Source of the DNA: CAISKJ01 sp046351555
Lineage (GTDB): Bacteria > Myxococcota_A > Polyangia > Polyangiales > Ga0077539
NCBI GenBank assembly: GCA_046351555.1
Contig: JAXLYI010000023.1
Coordinates: forward strand, 124,001 to 188,000
DNA: 64,000 bases
Direction: 5' to 3'
A model generated the notes under the pieces. The model was not told the origin of the DNA. It saw nothing but the letters and a program-made list of their open reading frames with translations, and did not search any database. The translations under genes were made by a program, and so were the position numbers. The stretch's first letter is position 1. Every line of letters starts with the position of its first letter. This document shows, piece by piece, positions 17,199 through 26,532 of this stretch.

Positions 17199-17738
17199 AT
17201 GCGCGCCCCCCTCCCGCTCGCCCTCTCGCTCGCCGCTGCGCTCGCTGCCGTCGCGGCCCTCGCGCAGCGCCGCCCCGCTCGCCCGTCGCTCGTCGGGCAG
17301 GCCGCGCCGCGCGTCGTCGTCCAGCTCCACGACGGGCGCTCGCTCGACACCGCCACCCTCGCGGGCCGCCCGTACGTCGTCGACTTCTGGGGCCCGGCCT
17401 GCGGCCCGTGCCGCGGGATGGTGCCGTACCTCAACGCTGCCCACCGCCGCCTCGCGCGCGCGGGGAGCGTGGCGCTCGGCGTGGTCTCGCAGCCGATGGG
17501 ACCCGGCGAGCACGCGCGGACGCGCCGGGCGTGGCGCATCGCCTACCCGACCGGGACGCCTCTGGGCGGCGATCCGGCGGCGGCGTACGGCGTGGAGCGT
17601 CTGCCGGCGATGTTCGCGGTGGGGCGAGACGGGCGCGTCGCGTACGACGACGCCACGCTCATGCGGCGCGTGCGGCTCGACGAGGCCGTGACGCAGCTCC
17701 TCGCCGCGCCGGCGGCTACTGGTGCTTCTGGAAGGTGA
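17199..17738 (+). CDS. TlpA-like thioredoxin-fold protein, membrane-anchored
   Basis: The 179-residue protein has an N-terminal hydrophobic anchor (residues 4-22) and then a thioredoxin fold with VVDFWGPACGPCRGMVPYL, giving the redox motif C68-G-P-C71. The segment GVERLPAMFAV supplies the expected cis-Pro. It would act as a periplasmic thiol-disulfide reductase or resa/TlpA-type protein, for example in cytochrome c assembly or protein repair. Its stop lies 23 bp inside the convergent microcompartment vertex gene. ATG 17199 is chosen because it gives the signal anchor. Confidence 0.85.
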   Translation: MRAPLPLALSLAAALAAVAALAQRRPARPSLVGQAAPRVVVQLHDGRSLDTATLAGRPYVVDFWGPACGPCRGMVPYLNAAHRRLARAGSVALGVVSQPMGPGEHARTRRAWRIAYPTGTPLGGDPAAAYGVERLPAMFAVGRDGRVAYDDATLMRRVRLDEAVTQLLAAPAATGASGR

Positions 17739-18009
17739 CGCCATCGCCGACGGCGAGCGTGTCGACGATCGCCATCACCACCGCGTCGACCGGGCGGTCT
17801 TTGGTGGCGACGGTCTGCCGGGCCGAGCTGCCCTGCGCGATGAGCACCACCTCGCCGAGGCCCGCGCCCACCGCGTCGGCCGCGATGAGCGACGCGCCGG
17901 TGGGCTCGCCCGAGACGTCGCACGCGCGCACCACGAGGAGCTTCAGCCCGTCGAGGGTGGGCTCCTTGCGGGTCGCGACGAGCGTGCCGGTGACCTTGCA
18001 GATGAGCAT
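17716..18009 (-). CDS. Bacterial microcompartment vertex protein (BMC-P, EutN/CcmL family)
   Basis: The 97-residue protein begins MLICKVTGTLVATRKEPTL and contains VRACD, AADAVGAGLGEVVLIAQGSSAR and VDAVVMAIVDT, all hallmarks of the pentameric EutN/CcmL proteins that cap the icosahedral vertices of microcompartment shells. It is the last gene of a three-gene shell set on the minus strand, 12 bases after the BMC-H gene. From memory it resembles the Haliangium ochraceum vertex protein, whose organelle has unknown cargo. Confidence 0.95.
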   Translation of the reverse strand: MLICKVTGTLVATRKEPTLDGLKLLVVRACDVSGEPTGASLIAADAVGAGLGEVVLIAQGSSARQTVATKDRPVDAVVMAIVDTLAVGDGVTFQKHQ

Positions 18010-18021
18010 CGCGGGCGACCG

Positions 18022-18336
18022 TCAGTCGTTGCCGGCGGCGGCCTTCGACGACTGCCCGGGGCCCCGGCCGAGCGGGAGCACCGCGTCGATGTTGGCGTGG
18101 GGGCGCGGGATGATGAGCACGCTCACCATCTCGCCGATGCGCTCGGCCTCGCGCTGGCCCGCCTCGGTGGCGGCCTTCACCGCCGCCACGTCGCCGCGCA
18201 CGATGACCGACGTGAACCCGCCGCCCACCTTCTCGTAGCCCACGAGCTGAACCCTCGCGGCCTTGACCATGGCGTCGGCGGCCTGCACCGCCGCCGCGAA
18301 GCCCTTCGTCTCGATGATCCCCAGCGCGTCGCTCAT
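18022..18336 (-). CDS. Bacterial microcompartment hexamer shell protein (BMC-H)
   Basis: The 104-residue protein is a single BMC domain: ALGIIETKGFAAAVQAADAM at the N-terminus, VGYEKVGGGFTSVIVRGDVAAVKAATEAG in the middle and VLIIPRPHANID near the end. Hexamers of this family tile the flat facets of the shell. It lies between the BMC-T gene (38 bases upstream) and the BMC-P gene (12 bases downstream), the same order as I recall for part of the H. ochraceum shell locus. The C-terminal GQSSKAAAGND tail is short and flexible. Confidence 0.96.
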   Translation of the reverse strand: MSDALGIIETKGFAAAVQAADAMVKAARVQLVGYEKVGGGFTSVIVRGDVAAVKAATEAGQREAERIGEMVSVLIIPRPHANIDAVLPLGRGPGQSSKAAAGND

Positions 18337-18374
18337 GGTGTCCCTTCAGTCTCCTCGGTGGTGTCTCTCGCAGC

Positions 18375-19016
<642 letters not shown>

Positions 19017-19082
19017 AGAGGTGCCGGGACGGGTATCACGGCCCGCGCACCGTTCGCAAGGCTCTCCGCGCGCCCTCCGCGC

Positions 19083-20411
19083 CTACAGGAAGCGGCTGCT
19101 CTGCACCGGGCCGCCGGTGATCTGCCGGGCGCGCAGGCCGTGCTCCCGCAGGGGGGCGGCGCCGGGCTCGCCGTCGACCCTCACGTTGAGGCAGGCGCGG
19201 GCGAAATCGACGAGGGCCGTCCGGTCGAGGAAGTCGTTGTCGCCGACGGCGAGGTCGGCGACGCGGGCGGCGATGACGTCGGGGGCGGAGTCGTCGGCCG
19301 GGGTGCGGATGGCGCCGCCGGAGTCGCGGTCGACCACGACGTGCTCGGCCCAGGGGGCGACGTTGTACTGGTAGAGGTAGGTGACGAGGTCGGCGGCGAC
19401 GGGGCGGTCGCTCACCCAGCGGCTGGCGTGCTCCCAGAGGACCTGGCCGGCGCGGTGGGGTCGGAGCTCCGCGAGGGTGTCGGGCTCGACCGCGCCGAGG
19501 TCGTAGGCGACGACGAGGCCGGGCTCGCCCGAGGTCTCCGACGACCACACAACCTTCGGGACGCCGAGCACCCGCGCGGCCGCGTCGCCGAGGATGGCGC
19601 TGTCGCGGTCGGGCAACGTGAGCACGCGCGGGATCGCGACGCCCATCGCGCGGAGGGTGACCCGGGCGCGCTCGATCGCCTCGCGGCACCGGAGCTCGGA
19701 GTCCTGGGTGTAGGCGTAGCGCCCGCGCATCCCCTCCTTGAAGCCGTGCGGGGAGAGCCGCAGGAGGCACGCGCCGTGGAGCACGAAGTGCCAGCCGCGG
19801 AGGTCGTCGCCGTCGAGCGGGGCGAAGCCCCGGAGCCCCTCGGCCCGCTGGAGCAGGGCCTCGAGGCGGGCGCGCATCTCGGCCTCCTCGCCTTTGCCGG
19901 GCTCGCCGAGGGAGGAGATCCGCGCGCGGGCGCCGGCGAGGTCGCCGCGGAGCGCGGTGTTCCACGCGAGGAGGTAGCGGAGCGGGAAGGCCTTGGCGAG
20001 GAGGTCGGGGGCGCCGAGGAGGCGGCGGCAGGCCTCGCCGTGGCGCCCGTCGCGCTCGAGGGCCGTCACCAGCTCGCTGAGGAGCCCGGGGAGGTCGGGG
20101 CGCTTGCGCACGGCGCGGGCGAGGAAGGTCGCGGCGAGGTCGGGCAGCTCCTGCTCGATGAGCTCGTACCCGAGGTCGTAGAGCGACTGCACGTCGTCGA
20201 CCTCGCGCGCGGCGGAGGCCACCTCGGCGAAGGAGTCCCCGACGATCTCCCGGCCCACGCGCCGCAGCGCGTCGAGGGCCGCGGGCCAGTCGGCCTCCTC
20301 CACGCGCGGGGGGAAGGCCAGCCACGGGCGGAGCGTGCTGAAGGCCGCGCGCGGATCGCCCGCGCCGAGCGCGTCGTCGATGCGGGAGAGGGCGTCTGCG
20401 AAGCGACCCAT
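19083..20411 (-). CDS. Unknown 442-aa helical-repeat (TPR-like) protein upstream of the shell genes
   Basis: I do not recognise the family. The N-terminal half (about 1-200) is alpha-helical with TPR-like pairs (VQSLYDLGYELIEQELPDLAATFLARAV, EAEMRARLEALLQRAEGL). The second half is a mixed region with conserved-looking stretches (GWHFVLHGACLLRLSPHGF, PRVLTLPDRDSAILGDAAARVLG, YLYQYNVAPWAEH) that could be an enzyme-like or protease-like fold without an identifiable active site. No signal peptide or membrane segment. It precedes the BMC-T gene by 66 bases on the same strand, so co-transcription with the shell genes is possible. It starts at ATG 20411, about 150 bp from a divergent ECF sigma gene. 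Confidence 0.6.
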   Translation of the reverse strand: MGRFADALSRIDDALGAGDPRAAFSTLRPWLAFPPRVEEADWPAALDALRRVGREIVGDSFAEVASAAREVDDVQSLYDLGYELIEQELPDLAATFLARAVRKRPDLPGLLSELVTALERDGRHGEACRRLLGAPDLLAKAFPLRYLLAWNTALRGDLAGARARISSLGEPGKGEEAEMRARLEALLQRAEGLRGFAPLDGDDLRGWHFVLHGACLLRLSPHGFKEGMRGRYAYTQDSELRCREAIERARVTLRAMGVAIPRVLTLPDRDSAILGDAAARVLGVPKVVWSSETSGEPGLVVAYDLGAVEPDTLAELRPHRAGQVLWEHASRWVSDRPVAADLVTYLYQYNVAPWAEHVVVDRDSGGAIRTPADDSAPDVIAARVADLAVGDNDFLDRTALVDFARACLNVRVDGEPGAAPLREHGLRARQITGGPVQSSRFL

Positions 20412-20564
20412 GGCGGCCGAGGACTGTGCCAGCGCAGGGGGCGCGGGCGCAATGCCCCGCGGCGGACGTTCTGAAAACCCCGGCGGGCGAAGGCGCGCCG
20501 TGCGTTGTCGCGGTTGTTGTACCGCCGTGGGGGTTGGTCTATGGTCCGCGCGAACGCAGGATGC

Positions 20565-21134
20565 ATGGCCTCGCTTGAAGATCAACAATGGCTCGAGCGC
20601 GCGCGCAACGGCGACCGCGCGGCGTTCGGCGCGCTCGTCCGCCAGCACCAGCGGCGGGTCCACCGCCTCGCGCTGCAGCTCACCGGGAGCGCCGGCGACG
20701 CCGACGACGTCGTGCAGGAGACCTTCCTCCGCGCGTACCGCGCGATCGGTCGCTTCGACGGCCGCGCCGACCTCTTCACCTGGCTCTACCGCATCTGCGT
20801 CAACGTCTCGCTCAACCTCCGCCGCCAGGGCAAGCGCGTCACCGCCGACCTCGACGACCCGCGCGTGCCCGAGCCGGTCGACGGCGCCGCCGACCCCGCG
20901 CAGTCGGCGGAGCGCGCGGCCGCGTACCGGTCCCTCGCGAGGGCGCTCGACTCGCTGTCCGAGAGCCTGCGCACCACCATGGTGCTCGCGTGCGTCGAAC
21001 AACTTCCCTACAAAGACATCGCCCAGGTGCTGGGTTGTAGCGAGGGCACCGTCGCGTGGCGCGTCCACGAAGCGCGGCGGAGGCTCCGGGAGTGCGTCTC
21101 GGAAGACGTGCTCGCCGCGCTCGAAGAACCTTAG
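20565..21134 (+). CDS. ECF-type RNA polymerase sigma factor
   Basis: The 189-residue protein has region 2 (DADDVVQETFLRAYRAIGRF, with the WLYRICVNVSLNLRR -10 recognition helix) and region 4 (LPYKDIAQVLGCSEGTVAWRVHEARRRLRE), the two-domain plan of group 4 sigma factors. ATG 20565 is chosen because GCAGG precedes it and it matches the usual N-terminus; starts at 20505 or 20541 would add 8-20 residues. The next gene begins 21 bases downstream and has an N-terminal part reminiscent of a cytosolic anti-sigma region plus a membrane segment, suggesting it controls or is controlled with this factor. Confidence 0.92.
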   Translation: MASLEDQQWLERARNGDRAAFGALVRQHQRRVHRLALQLTGSAGDADDVVQETFLRAYRAIGRFDGRADLFTWLYRICVNVSLNLRRQGKRVTADLDDPRVPEPVDGAADPAQSAERAAAYRSLARALDSLSESLRTTMVLACVEQLPYKDIAQVLGCSEGTVAWRVHEARRRLRECVSEDVLAALEEP

Positions 21135-21155
21135 ACGACCCGCGGAGGCACTGGC

Positions 21156-22772
21156 GTGGACGACCCGCTCAAGCTCAAGATCGCCGCATCGCTCGACCTC
21201 CCCGCCGACACCGCGGCGGACCCCGAGGTGGCGCGCGCGATCGACGCCGACCCCGAGGCGCGCGCCTACGCGCGCTCGCTGCACACCCTCGACGCCGCCC
21301 TGCGGCGCTGGCCTTCGCGCGCTCGTGAAGACGCCGCGTGGGAGTCCCTCGCCGCCCGCATCGACGCCCGCGTCGCGGAGCTCCCCTCGGCGGCCAAGGT
21401 CAAGAAGAAGAAGGGGGTCTCCCCGCAGGAGCCCGACTTTGCCGCGGCGCCTGTCTTTCAAGACGACCCCCACCCCTCCACGGAGAGCAACCAGCCCATG
21501 TCCGAGCCCCAGGACCAGGACGCCGACCTCGAGAGCCTCGCGGCCCTGACCCGCACCAGCAACGTCCCCCCGAGCGTCTCGATCCCCTCGGTGCGCCCCG
21601 CGCTCACCGACGACGTCGACGACACCAGCTCGGGCATCGTCGACATCAAGAAGCTCGCGGCGATGGCCCGCAGCGCCGAGTCCTCCGCGCCGCCGCCGCC
21701 GAAGCCCGAGGAGCCCAAGGCCGAGGCGAAGCCCGAGAAGCCCGCTTCGAAGCAGGACGACGTGATGGTCGCCCCGTCGCGCGCCGCGGCCGCGGTGCCG
21801 AAGGTCGACGTCCCTCCGCCCGCGAAGGGCGGCAACACGTGGCTCGGCATGGTGGGCGGCCTCGCCCTCGCCGCCGGCGCGTTCGCCATCTACAACAGCA
21901 CCGGGCGCCAGGCCGCCAACGAGGCGAGCGCGCCGCCGGCCGCCAGCGCACCCGAGATGCCCGCGCCCGCCGCCGCGGCCGCGCCGACGCCGCCCCCGCC
22001 GCCCACCGCCGCGCCGGTGGCCCAAGGCCCCGCCGCGCCCGAGCCCGCGGCCCAGCCCGCCGCGCCGACGGAAGCGCCCGCCGCCGCCGCCGAGGCGCGC
22101 ATGGGGTCGACCTCGCAGAGCGCGGCCCCCACGAGCGCGCCGCCGCCCGCCGAGGCCGCACCCGACAACGAGCGCGCGGCCGACTCCGTGGTGGCGCGCC
22201 GCGAGTCCGTCGCCGCCCCCACCGCGGCCCGCGCGGCCGCCGCCCGCGCCCCCGCCCCCGCCGCGCCCGCGGGTGGTGCTGCCGCCCCGGCGCGCCCGCA
22301 GTCCGCCGCCGCGGCCCCCGCGCAGGCCGCGCCCCCGCCGGCCGCGCCCACCCCGCCGGCCGCGCGCCCGGCGCCTGCGCCCACCGCCCCGGCCGCGCCC
22401 GCCGCTGCGCCGGGTTCGGTCGACGAGATGATGCGCCGCGTGACCGGCGCTGGTGCCGCCGCCCCCGCCGCCGCAGCGGCCGCGCCGACCGCGGAGCTCC
22501 CCGAGCGCCCGACGCGCTCGCAGATCACCGGCGTGCTCTCGGGGCTCAACGGCCCGGTGCGGAGCTGCGCCAACGGGCAGACGGGCACCGCGCCGGTGGC
22601 GATCGTCATCAACAGCGACGGCACCGTGCGCTCGGCCAACGTCAGCGGCCAGTTCGCCGGCACGCCCGCGGGCGAGTGCATCGCGGGCGTCGTGCAGCGC
22701 GCGCACTTCCAGCCCTTCCGCGCGCAGCAGGTCAACATCACCTACCCCTTCGTGATCCTCCCGCCGCGGTGA
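21156..22772 (+). CDS. Membrane protein with AgmX/PglI-type C-terminal domain; possible anti-sigma partner
   Basis: The 538-residue protein has a soluble N-terminus (1-225) with acidic and Pro-rich parts and one membrane segment (about 227-247). A very long Ala/Pro linker (about 255-450) follows, then a C-terminal domain (about 455-538) of the kind found at the end of myxobacterial AgmX/PglI proteins. That domain has LSGLNGPVRSC...ATPVAIVINSDGTV-like sequence, Cys pairing and FQPFRAQQVNITYPFVI. The first 80 residues resemble short cytosolic anti-sigma regions by position behind an ECF gene. The tail is expected in the periplasm. The GTG start at 21156 is preceded by GGAGG. Its stop overlaps the start of the RCC1 lipoprotein gene (GTGA). 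Confidence 0.75.
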   Translation: MDDPLKLKIAASLDLPADTAADPEVARAIDADPEARAYARSLHTLDAALRRWPSRAREDAAWESLAARIDARVAELPSAAKVKKKKGVSPQEPDFAAAPVFQDDPHPSTESNQPMSEPQDQDADLESLAALTRTSNVPPSVSIPSVRPALTDDVDDTSSGIVDIKKLAAMARSAESSAPPPPKPEEPKAEAKPEKPASKQDDVMVAPSRAAAAVPKVDVPPPAKGGNTWLGMVGGLALAAGAFAIYNSTGRQAANEASAPPAASAPEMPAPAAAAAPTPPPPPTAAPVAQGPAAPEPAAQPAAPTEAPAAAAEARMGSTSQSAAPTSAPPPAEAAPDNERAADSVVARRESVAAPTAARAAAARAPAPAAPAGGAAAPARPQSAAAAPAQAAPPPAAPTPPAARPAPAPTAPAAPAAAPGSVDEMMRRVTGAGAAAPAAAAAAPTAELPERPTRSQITGVLSGLNGPVRSCANGQTGTAPVAIVINSDGTVRSANVSGQFAGTPAGECIAGVVQRAHFQPFRAQQVNITYPFVILPPR

Positions 22773-25432
22773 CGCGGCCCGCGCCGGCCCCGGCGCCCCG
22801 CCGCGCTCTCCTCGGGGCGCGCGCGATCCCCCTGCTCGCGTTGCTGCCAGCGTGCAGCGCCCTCCTCGACCTCGGCTCCTACACCGCGCGCCCCGACGCG
22901 GGCGACGACCGCGCGCCCGCCGACGCCGCGCCCGACGCCGCCCCGCTCGACGTCGCGCCCGACGCGGTCGACGACCTCTCCCCCGATGCGCCCGACGTCG
23001 CGCTCGACGCCGCCCCTCCGCCCGACGTCGCGCCCGACGTGATCGACGTCGCGATGGACGCGGTCGACGCCGCGTTCGACGCCGCTGTCGACGCCGCGCC
23101 CGACGTCGCACTCGACGTCGTCGACGCCGACGTCGCGCCCGACACGGCCCCTGACGTCTCACCCGACGTCACGCCCGACGTCGCGCCGGACGTCGCGCCC
23201 GACGTGACGCTCAGCCCGCTCCAGCCGCCGGCCCCGGTGCTCCAGGTGGTCACCGGCTCGTACCACACGTGCGCGCGGCTGACGGCCGGCGCGGTGTACT
23301 GCTGGGGCGTCAACGACTGGGGGCAGCTCGGCGACGGGTCGTCGGTGCCCTTCTCCGCGCGGCCAGTCCGCGTGGCGCTGCCCGCGGGCGCCGATGAGAT
23401 CGCCAGCGGTGCCGACCACGCCTGCGCGCGGCTCACCGACGGGCGCGTGTTCTGCTGGGGCCGCAACACCGACGGCCAGCTCGGCGACGGGACCACCCTC
23501 GCGCGCACGGCGCCGGCCCTCGTCGCGCTGCCGCGCGTGGGCGTGTGGCGCCTCGCGGCCGGGGAGGCGCACACCTGCGCGGCGCTCGCGGGGCAGGCGC
23601 TCTGCTGGGGCGCCAACGGCCGCGGCGAGGCCGGGCAGCTCCTCGGCGGCCGCGCGGTGCTCGTCCCCGCCGAGGTCACCGGCGTCGCGGCCGAGCGCAT
23701 CGCCGCGGGCGCCCGCTTCTCCTGCGCGGGCGACGCGACGCACCTGTGGTGCTGGGGCGCCAACACGTATCGCGAGCTCGGCGCGCCGACCGTCACCAAC
23801 GCGTCGTCCGTGGCGCCGCAGCGCGTCGCCCTCGCGCTCGGGGCGGGGGAGTCGTTCACGGGCCTCGTCGCCGGGGGCTACCACGCCTGCGCGCGCGTCG
23901 GCGCCGCGTGGTCGTGCTGGGGGCGCAACGACCTCGGGCAGGTCCCCGGCGGCGCGTCGCCGTCGCAGCCCGCGCCCCTCGCGGTCCCCGCGTTCAACGG
24001 CGGCGCGGTGGTGGCGGGCCCGCTCGGGCAGTGCCTCGTCCGCGCGGGCGGCGCGCTCACGTGCTGGGGCTACAACGCCTTCGGCGTCGCGGGCGACGGC
24101 ACGCGCGACGACCGCCGCGCCCCCGCGGCCGCCCCGGCGCTCGCGAACGTGGCCTCCGTCGCAGGCGAGCCCATGGCGTCGCTCGGCGGCCTCCACGCCT
24201 GCGCGGCCACCGCGGACGGCGTCCTCCGGTGCTGGGGCGGGCGCGTCTACGGCGGCCTCGGCGACGGCGTGGCGGCGGTGTTCACCTCGCCCGTCGAGGT
24301 GACGGCGTTGCGCGGCGCGCTCGACCTCGCGGCCGGCGCCTTCCACACCTGCGCGACGCTCCCCGGCGCGGGCGCCGACACGCGGGTGGCGTGCGCGGGC
24401 TTCAACAACGTCGGCCAGCTCGGCGCGCTCTCCGCCGCCGTCGAGCCCGCGCCCCAGGACGTTCGCGACGGATCGCCGGCGGGTCGCGCGCTCGCGGGCC
24501 CGCACGCCTCGCTCACGGCGGGCTACAACCACGCCTGCGCGCTGGCGGGCGGCGCCGTCCGCTGCTGGGGGTTCAACGACCAGGGCCAGCTCGGGTCGGG
24601 GTCGGCCACCGAGTCGCCGCCCTTCGCGGCGCTGCCGACGCCCGCGGGGCTTCGCACGCCGACGACGGTCGCGGCCGGCGGCTCGCACACCTGCGCGGCC
24701 ACCACCGACGCCGTGTGGTGCTGGGGCAACAACGCCTCCGGCCAGTGCGGCGCCCCGCTCGCCCAGACGAACCACCCCGCGCCCTTCGCGGTCCCCGTGC
24801 TGCCGGGGTCGGTGCGGGTTCAGGTGGCCGCGGGCGACGCCCACACCTGCATCCGCACGGCGGCGAACACCGTGTGGTGCTGGGGCGCCAACGACGTCGG
24901 CCAGGCCGGGCGCATGGCCGCCGCCACCGTGGGCCCCGGCGTCCCCGTCGCGGGCGGGTGGAGCGGCCTCGACGGGATCTCCCTCGGCGCCCGCCACTCC
25001 TGCGCGTGGGCGCGCGGCGGCGCGGCGTGGTGCTGGGGCGCCAACAACCGCGGGCAGTCGGCGCCGGGCGTCGCGGTGGCGGCGACGTCGACCCCCACCG
25101 CGGTGGCGGGCCTCGCCGGCGTGACGGCGCTCGGCGCGGGCGCGGAGCACACCTGCGCGGCGACCTCGACGGGGCTCCGGTGCTGGGGCGGCAACTACCG
25201 CGGGCAGCTCGGCAACGGCGCGGTCTCCGAGCGGCCGTCCGACGCGCCCGTCGCGGTCGCGCTCCCGGTCGACACGACCGTCGCGCAGGTGGTGGGCGGG
25301 CTCCAGCACACGTGCGCGCGCCTCGCGGATGGGCGGGTGTTCTGCTGGGGCTCCAACCACGTCGGCCAGCTCGCGACGGCCGAGCGCTTCGCGCAGCCCA
25401 CGGCCGCGGCCGGCGGCGTGCTCTGGCGGTAG
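22769..25432 (+). CDS. Surface lipoprotein with Asp-rich tether and 14 RCC1-type repeats
   Basis: The 887-residue protein starts at GTG 22769, overlapping the previous stop. A signal ends in LALLPAC (lipobox). It is followed by an acidic tether of about 110 residues built from DVAPD-, DAAPD- and DVALD-like units. Residues from about 155 onward contain 14 RCC1-type motifs of the form CWGxNxxGQLG (for example YCWGVNDWGQLGDG, FCWGRNTDGQLGDG, WCWGNNASGQCG), spaced about 50-55 residues, enough for two seven-bladed propellers. Paired cysteines in HTCA and CWG recur in each blade. Translational coupling to the AgmX-tail gene and an ECF sigma gene suggests a regulated envelope module. Ligand unknown. 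Confidence 0.85.
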   Translation: MTRPAPAPAPRRALLGARAIPLLALLPACSALLDLGSYTARPDAGDDRAPADAAPDAAPLDVAPDAVDDLSPDAPDVALDAAPPPDVAPDVIDVAMDAVDAAFDAAVDAAPDVALDVVDADVAPDTAPDVSPDVTPDVAPDVAPDVTLSPLQPPAPVLQVVTGSYHTCARLTAGAVYCWGVNDWGQLGDGSSVPFSARPVRVALPAGADEIASGADHACARLTDGRVFCWGRNTDGQLGDGTTLARTAPALVALPRVGVWRLAAGEAHTCAALAGQALCWGANGRGEAGQLLGGRAVLVPAEVTGVAAERIAAGARFSCAGDATHLWCWGANTYRELGAPTVTNASSVAPQRVALALGAGESFTGLVAGGYHACARVGAAWSCWGRNDLGQVPGGASPSQPAPLAVPAFNGGAVVAGPLGQCLVRAGGALTCWGYNAFGVAGDGTRDDRRAPAAAPALANVASVAGEPMASLGGLHACAATADGVLRCWGGRVYGGLGDGVAAVFTSPVEVTALRGALDLAAGAFHTCATLPGAGADTRVACAGFNNVGQLGALSAAVEPAPQDVRDGSPAGRALAGPHASLTAGYNHACALAGGAVRCWGFNDQGQLGSGSATESPPFAALPTPAGLRTPTTVAAGGSHTCAATTDAVWCWGNNASGQCGAPLAQTNHPAPFAVPVLPGSVRVQVAAGDAHTCIRTAANTVWCWGANDVGQAGRMAAATVGPGVPVAGGWSGLDGISLGARHSCAWARGGAAWCWGANNRGQSAPGVAVAATSTPTAVAGLAGVTALGAGAEHTCAATSTGLRCWGGNYRGQLGNGAVSERPSDAPVAVALPVDTTVAQVVGGLQHTCARLADGRVFCWGSNHVGQLATAERFAQPTAAAGGVLWR

Positions 25433-25438
25433 CGACGT

Positions 25439-26017
25439 CTACTCCGTCGTGAGCGACGCGACGCCCGTGCGGTTGAGCACCAGCAGGGGGACGCCCGCCG
25501 CGAGCAGCGCGACCGACACGACCGCGCCGCCGATCGCGGCCTCGGTGGGGAGCGACGCGCCCGAGGTGGTCTGGGCCGCGAGCGCGTAGCCCGCGATCGC
25601 GAGGAAGACGGTGGCGCCGGCGCCGGTGAGGCCGACGCCGAGGTTCCATTGCGTGCGGGAGGCGGCGCGGAGGCGGAGGACGCTGGGGCGCTCGGGCGCG
25701 TCGAGGGTGAGCTCGGTGTCGCGCAGCCGCCACGCCTCGGCGCGCAGCGTGAGTGTGGCGGGCGTCACATAGAGCGCGCAGGGCGTCTGGCAGGTGCCCG
25801 CGCCGAGCACGCGGGGCCCGCGCGGGGTGTCGCCGCGGTGCTCAACGACCACGCGCTGGGGAACGCCAGCGGACTCGATGGTCAGCCGCACGCGCCCCGC
25901 GCCCGGCGCGTTGAAGTCGACCGCGCCGCGCACGGCCTCCGCGCGCTGCCACGGCGCCGCCTGCGCCGCGGCCACGGAGGGAAGCGCCAACACCGCCGCG
26001 ACGAGCGCCACACGCAT
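25439..26017 (-). CDS. Exported protein with two C-terminal membrane segments, PEGA-like, unknown
   Basis: The 192-residue protein has a clear signal peptide (1-19, ending SVAAAQA). A beta-rich exported domain of about 95 residues follows, with CQTPCALYVTPATLTLRAE resembling PEGA-type surface domains, then two hydrophobic segments (about 125-147 and 158-180). The Cys-x3-Cys pair may form a disulfide. No function can be assigned. It is convergent with the RCC1 gene (six bases between stops), and its upstream region is the 21.5-bp repeat array at 26051-26500, which begins 34 bases from the start codon. Confidence 0.65.
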   Translation of the reverse strand: MRVALVAAVLALPSVAAAQAAPWQRAEAVRGAVDFNAPGAGRVRLTIESAGVPQRVVVEHRGDTPRGPRVLGAGTCQTPCALYVTPATLTLRAEAWRLRDTELTLDAPERPSVLRLRAASRTQWNLGVGLTGAGATVFLAIAGYALAAQTTSGASLPTEAAIGGAVVSVALLAAGVPLLVLNRTGVASLTTE

Positions 26018-26050
26018 CGCGCGGGAGTGTAGGGCAACGGGCGGCGGAGC

Positions 26051-26500
26051 GGGACGTCGGCGCCGGACGGTGTGGTGAGGCCGGCAAAGCGGGTGACGTC
26101 GTCGCCGGAGGGCGTGACGTCGTGGACTGCGGCCCGAGACGTCGGTGTCGGGGGCGTGACGTCGTCGCTCGGTGCGCGAACCGCAGGCGCCGAGGGGCGT
26201 GTCGTCGGCACCGACCGGCCGAACGGCGGCCTCCCGGCGGGGTGACGTCGTCGGGGTGTGCCCGTGACGTCGTCGCCGGAGGCCGTCACGGCGCGGCCCG
26301 GGGCGGGTGATGTCGTGGTGGAGGGCGGGTGACGTTGCCGCCGGGGTGCGTCGCGGCGCAGTCCGGGGCGGGTGACGACGTCGCGACGGCCCGTCGATGC
26401 ATGGCCCGGGGCGGGTGACGTCGTCGCCGGACGGCGTGTAGGGGCGGTCAGGCGCGGGTGACGTCAGCGCCGGGGGACGTGACGGCGTGGCGACTCGTCA
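26051..26500. repeat. Degenerate tandem array, about 21 units with a 21/22-bp period
   Basis: This fills most of the gene-free stretch 26018-26532. Units start at 26051, 26072, 26093, 26114, 26136, 26156, 26176, 26199, 26221, 26242, 26264, 26285, 26307, 26329, 26350, 26372, 26393, 26415, 26436, 26458 and 26479. The best-conserved core, GTGACGTCGTCGCCGGA, is exact at 26093, 26264 and 26415. From 26264 on, a 21-bp GTGACGTC type tends to alternate with a 22-bp type ending in GGCCCGGGGCGG, making a 43-bp higher-order unit. There are no unique spacers, so it is not CRISPR. A 21.5-bp period is two helical turns, as expected of binding sites aligned on one face. Confidence 0.75.
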
Positions 26501-26532
26501 ATGAGGAGACGCGACGACGGCGTCGGGATGCG

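Noticed and set aside
19083..23162. Very long minus-strand open frame (1359 codons) covering the sigma and AgmX genes
   Set aside because: Only its first-strand part below 20411 has protein-like sequence; the rest is Arg/Gly-rich shadow coding of the plus-strand genes, typical at this GC content.
26051..26500. Possible CRISPR array
   Set aside because: Units are contiguous and degenerate with no unique spacers of constant length, and there are no cas genes.
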